NCBI RefSeq assembly: GCF_000264995.1
Contig: NW_006767433.1
Location: forward strand, 1,458,876 to 1,522,875
Reading direction: 5' to 3'
Source: Punctularia strigosozonata HHB-11173 SS5
Taxonomy: Eukaryota > Basidiomycota > Agaricomycetes > Corticiales > Punctulariaceae
Length of the DNA stretch: 64,000 nucleotides
In this document: piece after piece, positions 34,160 to 44,118 of the stretch
Layout of the letters: each line of letters starts with the position of its first letter
How positions within the stretch are numbered: the stretch's first letter is position 1
Program-made: the position numbers and the translations under genes
Notes under the pieces: model-generated
Databases searched by the model: none
The model's input: the letters and a program-made list of their open reading frames with translations, nothing else
Told to the model about the DNA's origin: nothing

Positions 34160-34502
34160 ATGGCAAGCGTACAGGCAGCTCTCGCTAAATTCGTGAATTC
34201 CATCATTGGAATATTCGCATCTCTCCTCAACTCGATCGTTGCCGTTGGGCAATCCATATTTGCGCTCGGCCAAGCCGCGATATCAACGACCCTGCAGATA
34301 GTGCAGTCTGTCATTACACTGGTCGTGGACCTCAGTCAGGATGTTGTCGGATTCGTTTTCGGTAAGCGTCAACGTTTGATATGTTTGGTCCGCACCTGAT
34401 AGTAGTACGGCAGCCAATTTCTTTGTCTTGCTCCTGTTAGGGGGTGGTTATTATTTGTACACGCAAAGGGGAAACAACACGATAGGAAGGAAGAGGGCTT
34501 AA
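34160..34502 (+). CDS. small hydrophobic membrane protein, 96 aa
   Basis: Two exons (34160-34361 and 34414-34502) joined in phase by a 52-bp intron. The first exon encodes a long amphipathic-to-hydrophobic helix (ASLLNSIVAVGQSIFALG, ITLVVDLSQDVVGFVF). The second encodes a clear membrane span (NFFVLLLLGGGYYLYTQ) and a basic end GRKRA. A helical membrane-associated protein with one C-terminal span is likely. I do not recognise a family. Confidence 0.65.
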
Positions 34503-36386
34503 GGTTACGGGAGGATGACGTAGGGGGACGTGTGCGAATGTAATGTCGAAATGTACAGGATCGCACCCATCTATTCTTCAACTTGATTGTCCGCTCCCGC
34601 GCGAAGCAGGCGTTCCAGGAAGCGTGTGACGCATCGCCAGAGGTCATCCGTTTAGTATGACCACACCAGGCGGAGGACGTGTTGCGGTGTGATAGACTAG
34701 ACCTACCGATATCATCGGTTGTTTGAATGGTTGAGAGGTTGGCGCTCTAGTGAACGGGAGGTCCGTCTAGCAGACGTTAGGCGACCGCAGCGTGACAGAT
34801 ACATTGCCCGGAGAAGACCCGACGATCAGCGCTCAAGGTGTTGTAGTAGAACGAGTGTTGAGAATTTCTTCTCGGCGGTGACATGCGCGAGAAACGTTGG
34901 CCGGGTCGTATCGTAAGGGCCTGTCATTTGACGCGATTTCAGCCGATCGTGCAAGTGCCGGACGTATGGCATTGGCTTAGCGATCGGTACGCCATGAAGC
35001 TCTGCGAACGCATGGACAACACGGGTGAAAGCAAGCCGCATCCGCAATCAGCAGTGGAAAACAGAGTGATCGCCGCAATGGGTAGTGTTCTGTTCCTGGC
35101 GAGTGCGCAGACTGCGCCCGGTCATGATTGTACATCTTGATGCTGGCGTTGGCAGCCCGCAGCGGAACGCTCTAACGTTCGTCGATCCGTTGAGGACCGT
35201 GTCAATCTGGCATAACTTGGGCATAACAATCGTCAACAGACCAAAACCAGGAGATCTTCGACGGGCATCAGCGAGCATCCAGAGGCCGACCGACGTATTG
35301 TGATGAACAAGGAACAGTCCAAGTGACAGGAACGCGATTTTTTCCGGATAATGGCGAGAAGGCGATCAAAGCAGAGCGAGTATACTCAGTGCGTCCGGGC
35401 CCGCAAAGGACAGGTGATCATCGCCCGGGTATATCCACGGCTTCGAGAAGTGTTGATAGGTACGCCCAGCTGCTCAAGTATGTAAGCATCAAGGGCCCTG
35501 TCCGGAGTAGATTTCAATAGCATCACCAGTGAACACATCCTTGTAGTTTCGGCCTCTGCGCTGGTATACCTCGGAGCAGGTGCAGCTGTCATTGGACGCC
35601 ATCACGTTGCGTTGATCGCACGCGCACAAGTTCGCCGATGCGGCACTGAGGCCAGTAGCAGCGAGACACGATTGCACATGAAAGGCCATACGCAGCGTTC
35701 GATGAGTCTGCGAGTAGCGATGGTTCATGCCCTTTCATGCCTGGGTTACGGGGGCGCTATGATTATTATTCCGCAGTGGCCATGGCATCGAGCCCCGGGT
35801 CGATGTCCGTCGTCACATGCGCCACAATGGCATGTCTCGGGTAACGAGCTCCGTCGCCAGCCACAATGAACAAAAAGCATGCAAAGATGGAGAGGGCACG
35901 ACGAGCTGCGGGCTCGCCGTCAATCCATGTACACGGCAGCGCCAAGGGGAGTTTGCGTCCGTCGAGCTTCCAGCCGCGGGAGAGTGGGTCGGTCAAAGTC
36001 AAGTCAAAGAGGAATGATTAGCGTTGATGCGTTCTCAGGATCTGACAAGGTTTTTTTTGTTCGTCAGAAGAGCATGTTCGAGTAAAGCCCTCAGTCGAGC
36101 TGGGCAATCACCGCGGTTTGACCACGGTTATGATCAGAGACATCAAGAGAGTACAAGACGAAGCGAGAAAGAGCGCTGTCGCACGCGACACAAACACGTT
36201 ATATCGCTGAACTCATTTTGCGGCCTACGCTGATCCGTGAAATACTGATGCTGAAGTGTGTATTGACGTGATGTAGTGTACAACAGTAGTGGAGGATGCG
36301 TGCATGCAATGAATACGAGGTACAACAGAACGATCCACGAATACCCGTAGCTATAGTAGAGAAGAAAGACAAGTCCGCAATAGTAA
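34503..36386. other. gene-poor stretch of 1.9 kb
   Basis: No complete gene can be supported. The minus strand between about 35386 and 35728 has two overlapping frames that both look somewhat protein-like (TCSEVYQRRGRNYKDVFTGD and DAYILEQLGVPINTSRS), which could be a decayed gene. Other frames are short. No terminal repeats or recognisable transposon parts were seen. Confidence 0.4.
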
Positions 36387-37376
36387 TCACAACTTGCGCA
36401 AACCAGCCAAGACCTCTCTATAATCTTTCTCCACTCGCTTCCCATTCTTCTCTCGATACCAATGCCTGCTGTAGCGTTTCGCGTCCATCGACCCCGTGAG
36501 CACGAAAAGGCCAACCTGAGGCGACGCGAGATCCAGGGCAGGCTTCCCCCATCTCTCCTCCTCTTCAGGAGTCGGTTCTTCGTCTGCGACTTCCACCGTT
36601 CGATGAACGGTGATGGATGAGAAGACGCCATTCTGCGCCTCGTCATCCTCCTCCTCCAACGCAGGCATGGATGGCCTCCGTCCGGAGACGAGGTCGGAAG
36701 GAACATCCTCCCCGAGATAACGCGTGACTTTGTCAACGTTTCTCCTTAAACGTGTGTTGGGCGAAGGTGGGACGGGTATGACGGGGCTAGGTAACATATC
36801 CGCGGGTGTCGGCACGGACACCTGCAGTTGCAAGCCATGTCGCCTTGAGTCTGTGCGCTTGGGAAGCTTCGACGCAGGAATGACCGTGGCGGATGGTGGC
36901 GGCGACGACACATGGATGGTCGGGGTCGCGGGGAGTGGTCGCGGGGAAGGAGCAAGAGGCGAATGACTCGGTGAATGACCCGGACTCGGAGCGTCGGGGA
37001 GGCGAGGCAAGGGCCGGATCTTGCGCGAATCCCATTCTTCGCTCGAGGCCGTCAAAGGCGTAGGGGGTAGCGAGCTGTAGACATTCAGGCCCCTCTGTTC
37101 GGAGAGCGAGCTTTTTGCATAAGCCTGGTGGTCCGAGGCCGGTCTCTGAGAAGTGGATGCCAAGCCGATGTGCGAGGGGGTGGATGGTTGGGCTACGCTG
37201 GGGTTCGGCGAATGCCTGCTCGTGGATGCCTCAGGGGCTGTCTGAGGACGGCGGCTAGGCCGGGGCGGGCTGGTATGGGGCGAACGAATGAGCGTGGCGG
37301 TTTGGGACATGGCGAGAGGTTGAACCTCCATTCCCTGCGGACATGGTGACCCTTTTAGGTGTGTCTCGAAGGGCAA
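36387..37376 (-). CDS. Pro/Ser-rich protein with conserved-looking C terminus, 329 aa
   Basis: A single open frame of 329 codons. Most of it is disordered and Pro/Ser-rich (SPPRPSRRPQTAPEA, PSPRPLPATPTIHVSSP). The C-terminal 60 residues look folded and basic: LFVLTGSMDAKRYSRHWY followed by EKNGKRVEKDYREVLAGLR. An acidic patch (EEPTPEEEERWGKP) precedes it. Start choice is open: Met1 at 37376, Met16 at 37331 or Met23 at 37310 (MSQTATLIRSP); Met23 gives the most natural N terminus. No domain family is recognised. The layout resembles fungal signalling or cytoskeletal adaptors, but that is only an impression. Confidence 0.7.
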   Translation of the reverse strand: MPFETHLKGSPCPQGMEVQPLAMSQTATLIRSPHTSPPRPSRRPQTAPEASTSRHSPNPSVAQPSTPSHIGLASTSQRPASDHQAYAKSSLSEQRGLNVYSSLPPTPLTASSEEWDSRKIRPLPRLPDAPSPGHSPSHSPLAPSPRPLPATPTIHVSSPPPSATVIPASKLPKRTDSRRHGLQLQVSVPTPADMLPSPVIPVPPSPNTRLRRNVDKVTRYLGEDVPSDLVSGRRPSMPALEEEDDEAQNGVFSSITVHRTVEVADEEPTPEEEERWGKPALDLASPQVGLFVLTGSMDAKRYSRHWYREKNGKRVEKDYREVLAGLRKL

Positions 37377-38578
37377 ACAAGGGAGTTGGAATAATGGAAA
37401 TAACGGTCATAGCTCGGCTAGCAAGCTCTCCCACATCAATAATAGAAGCATCTTCCCGATTGATGGCTTTCCTGGCGCCCTTTCTTCCTTTTCGGTCCCT
37501 CCCGGTTACGGCCAAGTCAACCGCAGCACCTCCGGCCTGAGAGAGACATACGACGTTTATCAGTCCTATCACTCTGCAATAGCATCATCCGGTGCACGGG
37601 ATGCATAGGGCGCCGCAGGGCGCCGTGCGGATGCGGTCTCACATCTTTCGACGGCCGCATTACGAGCGCACCCGAGCTGGACGGGGGCAGGCAACGGATG
37701 TCTCTCAGTGCTGTCAACTCGCGCACGCATCTACAGGCCATGACCCAGCATGTTGCACCGCCCCATCACCCAGTTGACCCACGGCGGTCGGCTGAGGACC
37801 TCGACTTTTGTTCTGGCTACGGGGCAACGAACACGGTATTATCAGTTCTTGGTGAAGCCAGATCATCTCGCCCCCCGCGGAGACATCATCGACGGTGGCC
37901 AGACGGGCGGCAGCCGCTACCAGGTCGGTCGAGCTGCTGCGAGACAACGCTCCGAAGACGTCGTCGGATCTCCTCGTATCGGTGTCACATACTGTCACAT
38001 AATCCGTGAACCGATGCGCATCATCGACGCGTCTGACTGCGACGGCGCATCGTGCCAGAGGTGTGCACTGTGAACCGCGCGCCGGAGTGGTGACCCACCC
38101 AAACCCATTGATATCGTGCTACCTCCTTTACTCCAAAGGATCGCTTCGCTTGCGCCGGGTGCTCTAACCGTATACTATCTTACACCTGCCCTAGTGACTC
38201 ATGCGATATATTACAACTAGCTCGCGTTCGATGTCGTAAAGCGCTCCCATCATTCTGCTGTGGCGGCTCTCGAAGTGGATGCCTCCTATGCCCTTCGTAG
38301 CGCAGCGTCGGCACATAAGATATTCCCCACATCGCCGTACGAACACGGCGATCAGTCAGTCGATGGACTCAGACCGAGGAAATCGGCGGCATTCTTGATT
38401 ATCCTTGGTGCCTTCGATCGTACTCTGCCCCCGTGCCTGGACGTTCGGATGACCGCATATGTTACAAGACGTTACACCGGCTGCAAATGCAAGGTTAGCA
38501 AGCCTCACTTGCGTCCATGAAATTGGCAAAGCTCGTTGATACCGCGTGCACGCGGCAATCGTCATGTGCAATTTTTCA
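37377..38578. other. intergenic, left of the MITE
   Basis: 1.2 kb without a supportable gene. A minus-strand frame (37255-37572) runs antisense to and upstream of the Pro/Ser-rich gene but has no motif. Several plus-strand frames near 37600-38070 overlap one another and look like chance. Confidence 0.4.
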
Positions 38579-38580
38579 TA

Positions 38581-38911
38581 AGGTAGGGCTCATGCAAACT
38601 GTAGGAGATCACATGCTCAAATCTGTGGCGTCCCGAGGGGGGTTGGCGCATCCCAGACAGCAATGCGACCAATCACAGCGCTGGATTTCTTTGAGTTCCC
38701 ACGATAAGGGGTGACTACACACTTCATTACACATTTCTTAGCACCTTGGCCATGATTCGGTCAGCATAGAGTTCTAGGAAAACAGCCGGGCAATCTTCCC
38801 ATGCTTTTGGATTCCTGCAAAAATGTGTTATGCAGCCGGAATGAGACTGAGACGGCCGTATCCCCGCAAAAGTGGCCACGTGATCTCCTACAGTTTGCAT
38901 GAGCCCTACCT
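38581..38911. mobile_element. MITE with 35-bp terminal inverted repeats and TA target duplication
   Basis: The 331-bp element begins AGGTAGGGCTCATGC and ends with the reverse complement. The inverted repeats (38581-38615 and 38877-38911) match at 34 of 35 positions. TA dinucleotides directly flank both ends (38579-38580 and 38912-38913), the target duplication of Tc1/mariner-type elements. The interior has no transposase frame. It is therefore a non-autonomous element. The near-identical arms suggest fairly recent insertion or replication of a young family. No second copy was found by eye in this window. Confidence 0.8.
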
Positions 38912-38913
38912 TA

Positions 38914-39441
38914 CCACTGTCGGACGAGGGTAACTCCAAGCGCGATCGGCATCAAAGCCCCCATTGTTAGAGTGGAGTTTACACTCCTTCGAACCTGAAG
39001 CCGACTTAGGGCGGCTCGAAGGGCCGTGGAGCCTGAGGCCTGAGGTCCGAGGCACTCGCGTGACAATGATAGCGTTTGCACGCTTCTCCTCGCAGTTAAG
39101 ATGAGGGTAACGCAGCATTGTAGCAATCTTGTTTCCTTGGGCACGCACTGCACAACCGTTACAAGTCCGATCAAACAACGACTTCCGGCGCGCAAGAAGT
39201 TGTTTGAAGTAGACATACGAGCAACATATCATGGGCGCACTCACATGCCGTGTTTCGCGAGCGTGTACATATTTTCCTCCACAGTACGCATCGGATAAGT
39301 ACGCGCCGGATGCAGTATGTACAGCCCGCGGAAGCAGAGCTGACATTGACGCTGATAACGACGCGGAATGAGCCATTCACGTGACGGTCCAAGTGTGCGT
39401 CGGAGGTGGTCGTACAAGTTGTTCGGTCGACGAAAGTCTTC
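38914..39441. other. intergenic between the MITE and the CBS-PB1 gene
   Basis: 528 bp with the likely promoter of the CBS-PB1 gene. Minus-strand frames overlap here without motifs. Confidence 0.4.
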
Positions 39442-41989
39442 ATGTCGCGGATCCCCATCCCGGCGCATTCGCCCAACCTGAACCGGAACGTTAGCAGTCA
39501 GAACCGCGCGGGCTCGCCTATACCATTTCCTGACTCCGCGTCGCCTTCCCATTCCACCGGACATCGTACCCAGTCAAGCGTTTCGATGTCGGCACTCTCG
39601 GGACATACCTCCGAAACCAGGAAGAAGCAATCGAAGAGGGATGAGGTGAGCATTCTACCTCCGGCACACTCACGTATACGAACGCGAGCTGGGGGGCGCG
39701 CGGGGAACGCTGCGGGATGAGGTGACGATGGCCAACGTGTCACCTATTCCGGCACGGCCCGTCACGCGCTGCTCTTCTCATCTGGCGCAAATCCTCTCGC
39801 GTAACTAGTGTCTCACAAAGCTGATGGCGTCTTCTGCAGGCAATTCGTAGGAAAATAGAGTCGGAACTTGCCCGCAAGCGGACGATCTCTACTACGCATA
39901 CGCAGAACCAGCGGAGCCGACGGGGCAAGCCTGCGGTCGCAAAGGGAACCGTCGCGGCCCTGAAACCCAGCCCTGCCCTTACTGTCCCGGAAAACATCAC
40001 CGTTTCTGAAGCCAGTCAATTATGCGCGGCAAAGCGTACCGATTGTGTGTTAGTCGTCGATGATGATGAGGGGCTCAGCGGTATCTTCACGGCGAAGGAC
40101 TTGGCTTACAGGGTGCGTACCTAGAAATCTAATCATGCATATTAGATGCTCAAATGAGATTAGGTCACTGCCGAGGGTCTTGATCCGCACATTACTCCGG
40201 TCAGCCAAATCATGACCCGCAATCCGATGGTCACTCGTGATACCACGAGCGCCACCGAAGCTTTGCAATTGATGGTGCAGAAGCACTTCAGACATCTTGT
40301 AAGTACTTGTTTTACTGTCAGTTTCATGCAGACATGCTGATCACCACCTATCAAGCCCGTGTGCAATGAGGAAGGCAATGTCGTGGGTTTGCTCGATATC
40401 ACGAAGGTTTTCCATGAAGCTCTGGACAAGGTGGAGCGCAGCTCGTCCGCATCAGAGAAGCTCTACAGCGCGCTCGCCGGCGTACAGTCAGAACTAGGCC
40501 CCGGCGTGACCGCCAACCCCCAGACCGCTGCCATGCTCGCCTATGTCGAGAGCCTGCGCGAGAAGACGGCTCTTCCCGACTTGACCACGGTGATGGACTC
40601 GCGCACGCAGCCTGCCACCGTTGGTCCTCGCACCACTGTCAAGGAGGTCGCGAAGCTGATGAAGGAGCGACGAGTTACCGCCGTCTGTGTCATGGAATCG
40701 AGTACCGGTCAGGGGGCCACGTCTCCGCAGCGCATCGCCGGCATCTTCACCAGCAAAGATGTCGTTCTGCGTGTTATCGCCGCCGGGCTCGAGGCTGCTC
40801 GGTGCAGTGTTGTTCGTGTAATGACGCCGCATCCCGACACCGCTCCGCCCACTATGAGCGTGCATGATGCGCTGAAGAAGATGCACAGTACGTATCATTA
40901 CGTTTTCCATAAGCGTCTACTAAGAACCTGTCCCAGACGGGCACTATCTCAACCTTCCTGTAGTCGAGACTGATGGCCGTTTGGTTGCCATCGTGGATGT
41001 GCTGAAACTTACGTACGCCACTCTGGAGCAGGTTCGTGCCTCTCACTACCTTTGTACCCAATATCGCTGAGTCAATGTCTGTACAGATGAACCAGATGAC
41101 CTCCGAGGCAGCGGGAGAATCGGAGAATCAGGGCGGGCCCATGTGGGGTCGTTTCTTCGAGTCTATCGGACACGAAGACACGGAATCTGTGCTCTCAGGT
41201 TCCAACATGCCCAGCGAGCCCTTCCACACTCGATCTTCGTACATGAACCTTTCTCAGGTTCAACAATCTCCGTTCTCTGAGGTTCATCCCAATGATTCGG
41301 CATCAGTCGTGGACGACGACGGCCCTGCGTCTGTCTTGGACGGGTATCCCAAGAATGGCAGGACCAACGTCCCATCAATCATGGGCGCAGAAGCATTGGT
41401 ACCTGTTGATGACGGCACCTATGTCTTCAAATTCCGCACGCCCAGTGGCCGCACCCATCGATTCCAAGCTCGGAACGATAACCTGGAGAACTTGCACGAG
41501 ATCGTCAGTGGCAAGCTCGCTGCTGATCCTTTCTTCAGGGACTTCAAGCCTCAGAACGAAGATGACCCTGTCCCGGATCCCTCGGATTTCACGGTCTTTT
41601 ACACCGACGCGGACGGCGACGCTGTGTTCATGACTTCGGATGCGGATGTCACCGACGCTGTCAAGATTGCTCGGGCTGCCGGAACAGACCGCGTCGTTCT
41701 CTTCGTGCAAGGTGGCAAAGGCTGGGCCGACGCTGGAGCAAGTAAGGAGAAGTCGGAAGAAAAGGCGGCAGAGGCGGCGGCGGCGGTCAAGGAAGAAGTC
41801 AAGCAGGTTGAGAAGGCTGAAGCTCAGCTACCGGAAGGAGTGCATCTCGCGCCTCCCACCCACGTTCATGTTCCTCCTGCCGAGGAATTGGTCATGGGTA
41901 TTCCGAAGGACCTACTCCTGCCCGCCAGCATCGGAGCATTGGCTGTGTCCATCATTGCTGTTTTCACCCTTTCCCGTCTCACAAGGTAG
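39442..41989 (+). CDS. four-CBS and PB1 domain protein with C-terminal membrane anchor
   Basis: Six exons (39442-39645, 39840-40112, 40164-40298, 40356-40887, 40937-41031, 41087-41989) give 713 aa. A Ser-rich N terminus and the segment DEAIRRKIESELARKRT lead to four CBS motifs (ENITVSEASQLCAAKRTD, SQIMTRNPMVTRDTTSA, GPRTTVKEVAKLMKERRV, VRVMTPHPDTAPPTMSV). A PB1 domain lies near residues 521-620 (YVFKFRTPSGRTHRFQA, FTVFYTDADGDAVFMTSD). The protein ends in a hydrophobic span (LLLPASIGALAVSIIAVF) and SRLTR, a tail-anchor layout. CBS pairs sense adenine nucleotides and PB1 mediates heterotypic contacts; fission-yeast Mug70 has a similar CBS-PB1 build. The first intron is 194 bp, long for this genome; a small exon could hide in it, but direct joining reads RDEAIRRK smoothly. 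Confidence 0.9.
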
Positions 41990-42483
41990 ATATTTTGCTT
42001 ACGCTTTGTTCGGCGCTTCTGGCTCTTGAGCCGCACTTGTTGTCGCACTTTTCCTCCCTCATGCTTTCCATAACGACCTGACCGAATGAACGCGACGTTG
42101 CATAGATCAAATATAATTCTGAGGATTATTACCCGAACATCATCTACCCTCCGTCGGTGATCTCTCGCACCGTCCCGCACACATCGCCTGACGTTCCTCG
42201 TCTACTATGCATAAGTATGGTTCTTCTTGATCCATACCACAATATTTGCTTGATTGTCTTTGCTTCTGTTAAATGATCACGTGACTGTCAATGATGTCAA
42301 CTATGGAAGTGCCCGTGGTGACGTTAAAGTGCGTTGAATTGAACCAAGACCAGCAATCCACTATAAGGCAGCATGAGCAAGGCTGAGCGTGAAGAGGCGA
42401 TAACCGGCATCGTTTGAGTACAATCACCTGTCTTTGAGCCTAGCTGAACGCCATGTCTGAAGGCTGAACAATTATTTGAGACC
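41990..42483. other. intergenic between CBS-PB1 and SGF11
   Basis: 494 bp between two plus-strand genes. It includes several short AT-rich runs. No gene is seen. Confidence 0.4.
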
Positions 42484-43951
42484 ATGCTCGACGAGCTGAT
42501 CATGGACGTAGTGTTACAAGCCCATCGCGAGACCTTACGGTCAAGAGCCGTCTGTCATATCTGTCATACGAAGTGAGTGAGCAACACAACTTTGTCTCTG
42601 TTGTATGTTATGGACCTTCGTGCAGATGTGGAACCGGTCAGCGCAGCTGATCAAGTACAACGTTCGTTGGCATTGATGGTCTACAGTGCACGTACCGGGC
42701 CCTTCGTCCGTAGGGACATCATCACAGGCTCGGCCGCCTTCTAGAGCTCGCTCGCCTTCCGCTGACTCATCAGGGGGCCCATCCAACGGCAAAGAAGGCA
42801 ATATATACCTCGAATGTTTGCAATGCAAGCGACAGGTGGGTGCGGCGTGAAATGAAGGCGAGCACTCTCGTGTTAACGTACACGTGTAGATAGCTTCTAA
42901 TCGGTACGCTCCTCACCTGAGTGCGTGCATGGGACTTGGCACTGGTTCAAGACGGGCGGCGCCGAGGAATGCGGCCACAAAGTATATCTATCGTTGCCGT
43001 TACGATATAGAAGCTAAAGCCTGCACCCGCCTGGCAGGGTGTCGTCTGACGCAGGGCGTGCGGAGTCACCGTACCTGGGATCTGAAACTGGGAATGTCTC
43101 GGATGAGAGCTCTGTTACAACGCCGAAGTCGAAAGCGAAGTCGAAAGCGAAACGGAAAGGTGAGTTATTGACACAAATGTTTGATCATGCGAATCCTGCG
43201 CTGATATCCGTCAGACGACGCAGAATTCAACTTGCATCGCAAACGGGTATGCGCTTTCCTTAAACACTGATTTGCCAGTCCCTGATGTCCCATAGCCCGG
43301 CTCGCCGCAAGTATCTCCTCCCAAGAAGTCTCGGAAGGCTAAAGCTGCGACCGCTGGTAAAGAATCTGCTTATACAAAGTGGCCCTGATCTCATGTTCGC
43401 CAAGCTCTGCCTGTGGTGAAAAGCAAAAACGAGTCCGAACGGCCTGGAACACCACTAAACGTATTATGCATAGTTCCTGTCGAACTTTTGGCATGACTCA
43501 TACTTAACCTATACAGTCTCTTTCTGGAAGCCAAACCAATTCGCAAACAAAGATACCGTCGAGGTTGCGAGAATCATCCATCGCCAACTTCGCTGAATCC
43601 CAGCGGGAGCGTTCCTCTTCTCCAGGTTCTTCTTCAGAGTCCGACGAGGAGCCTCCCACAGCGACGCCTGTGGCCTCACAAACTCAGACCACGCCGAACT
43701 CCTTTGCGTCGTTTGCTGCTGCAGATTCCAACGGCGTTGGACACTTGCCGGCTAAGCGAGGGCGAGGCAGGCCCAGGAAAGTTCAGCCGAGGCCTCCCAG
43801 TCCTCCTCGACCGACTGCGCCTATCAGGGCGCCTGAACCTGATTATCTAGGTATGTTGCAACATTAACCCGTGTACCGGGCAGTCCTTCATCGATTTGTA
43901 GGAGAAGGCGGAGACGAGACAGGGTCTTCCACGGACACGGACAGTGACTAA
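42484..43951 (+). CDS. SGF11: SAGA deubiquitinase-module subunit Sgf11
   Basis: Ten exons (42484-42572, 42626-42636, 42687-42835, 42890-42981, 43038-43159, 43215-43246, 43296-43356, 43405-43460, 43517-43850, 43902-43951) give 331 aa with every phase matching. The N-terminal helix MLDELIMDVVLQAHRETLR matches the part of Sgf11 that lies along Ubp8 and Sus1. The Sgf11 zinc finger is C77-x2-C80-x11-H92-x3-C96 (YLECLQCKRQIASNRYAPHL). A long basic, Ser-rich tail follows, with an AT-hook-like KRGRGRPRK and an acidic end. Sgf11 ties Ubp8 to SAGA and docks it on the nucleosome for H2B deubiquitination. Exon 2 is only 11 nt; without it the frame fails. The tail is longer than in yeast (99 aa), and the AT-hook is an uncommon addition. 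Confidence 0.88.
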
Positions 43952-44118
43952 CGGTGTCCTCGTTGTCGATGTGCTTGGCCTATCGGACATATCATAGGAT
44001 TTATACCACTTTTCATACAAAGGAATCGGCGACCGATGACAGTATGCATTCTTATTTACATTTTGTTCCGCGTCTGGGTACAGCAGTAGTATACCAGACC
44101 TTGGGGATGAGGCATCGT
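43952..44118. other. short convergent gap SGF11 / MFS gene
   Basis: 167 bp separate the stops of two convergent genes. Nothing further is seen. Confidence 0.3.

Noticed and set aside
34730-34800. A-box-like sequence (TGGCGCTCTAGTG) suggesting a tRNA
   Set aside because: No B box (GGTTCGANTCC) follows at the needed distance, and no cloverleaf can be drawn.
37255-37572. Minus-strand frame upstream of the Pro/Ser-rich gene
   Set aside because: It overlaps that gene in another frame and has no motif; the overlap is best explained by GC-rich chance.
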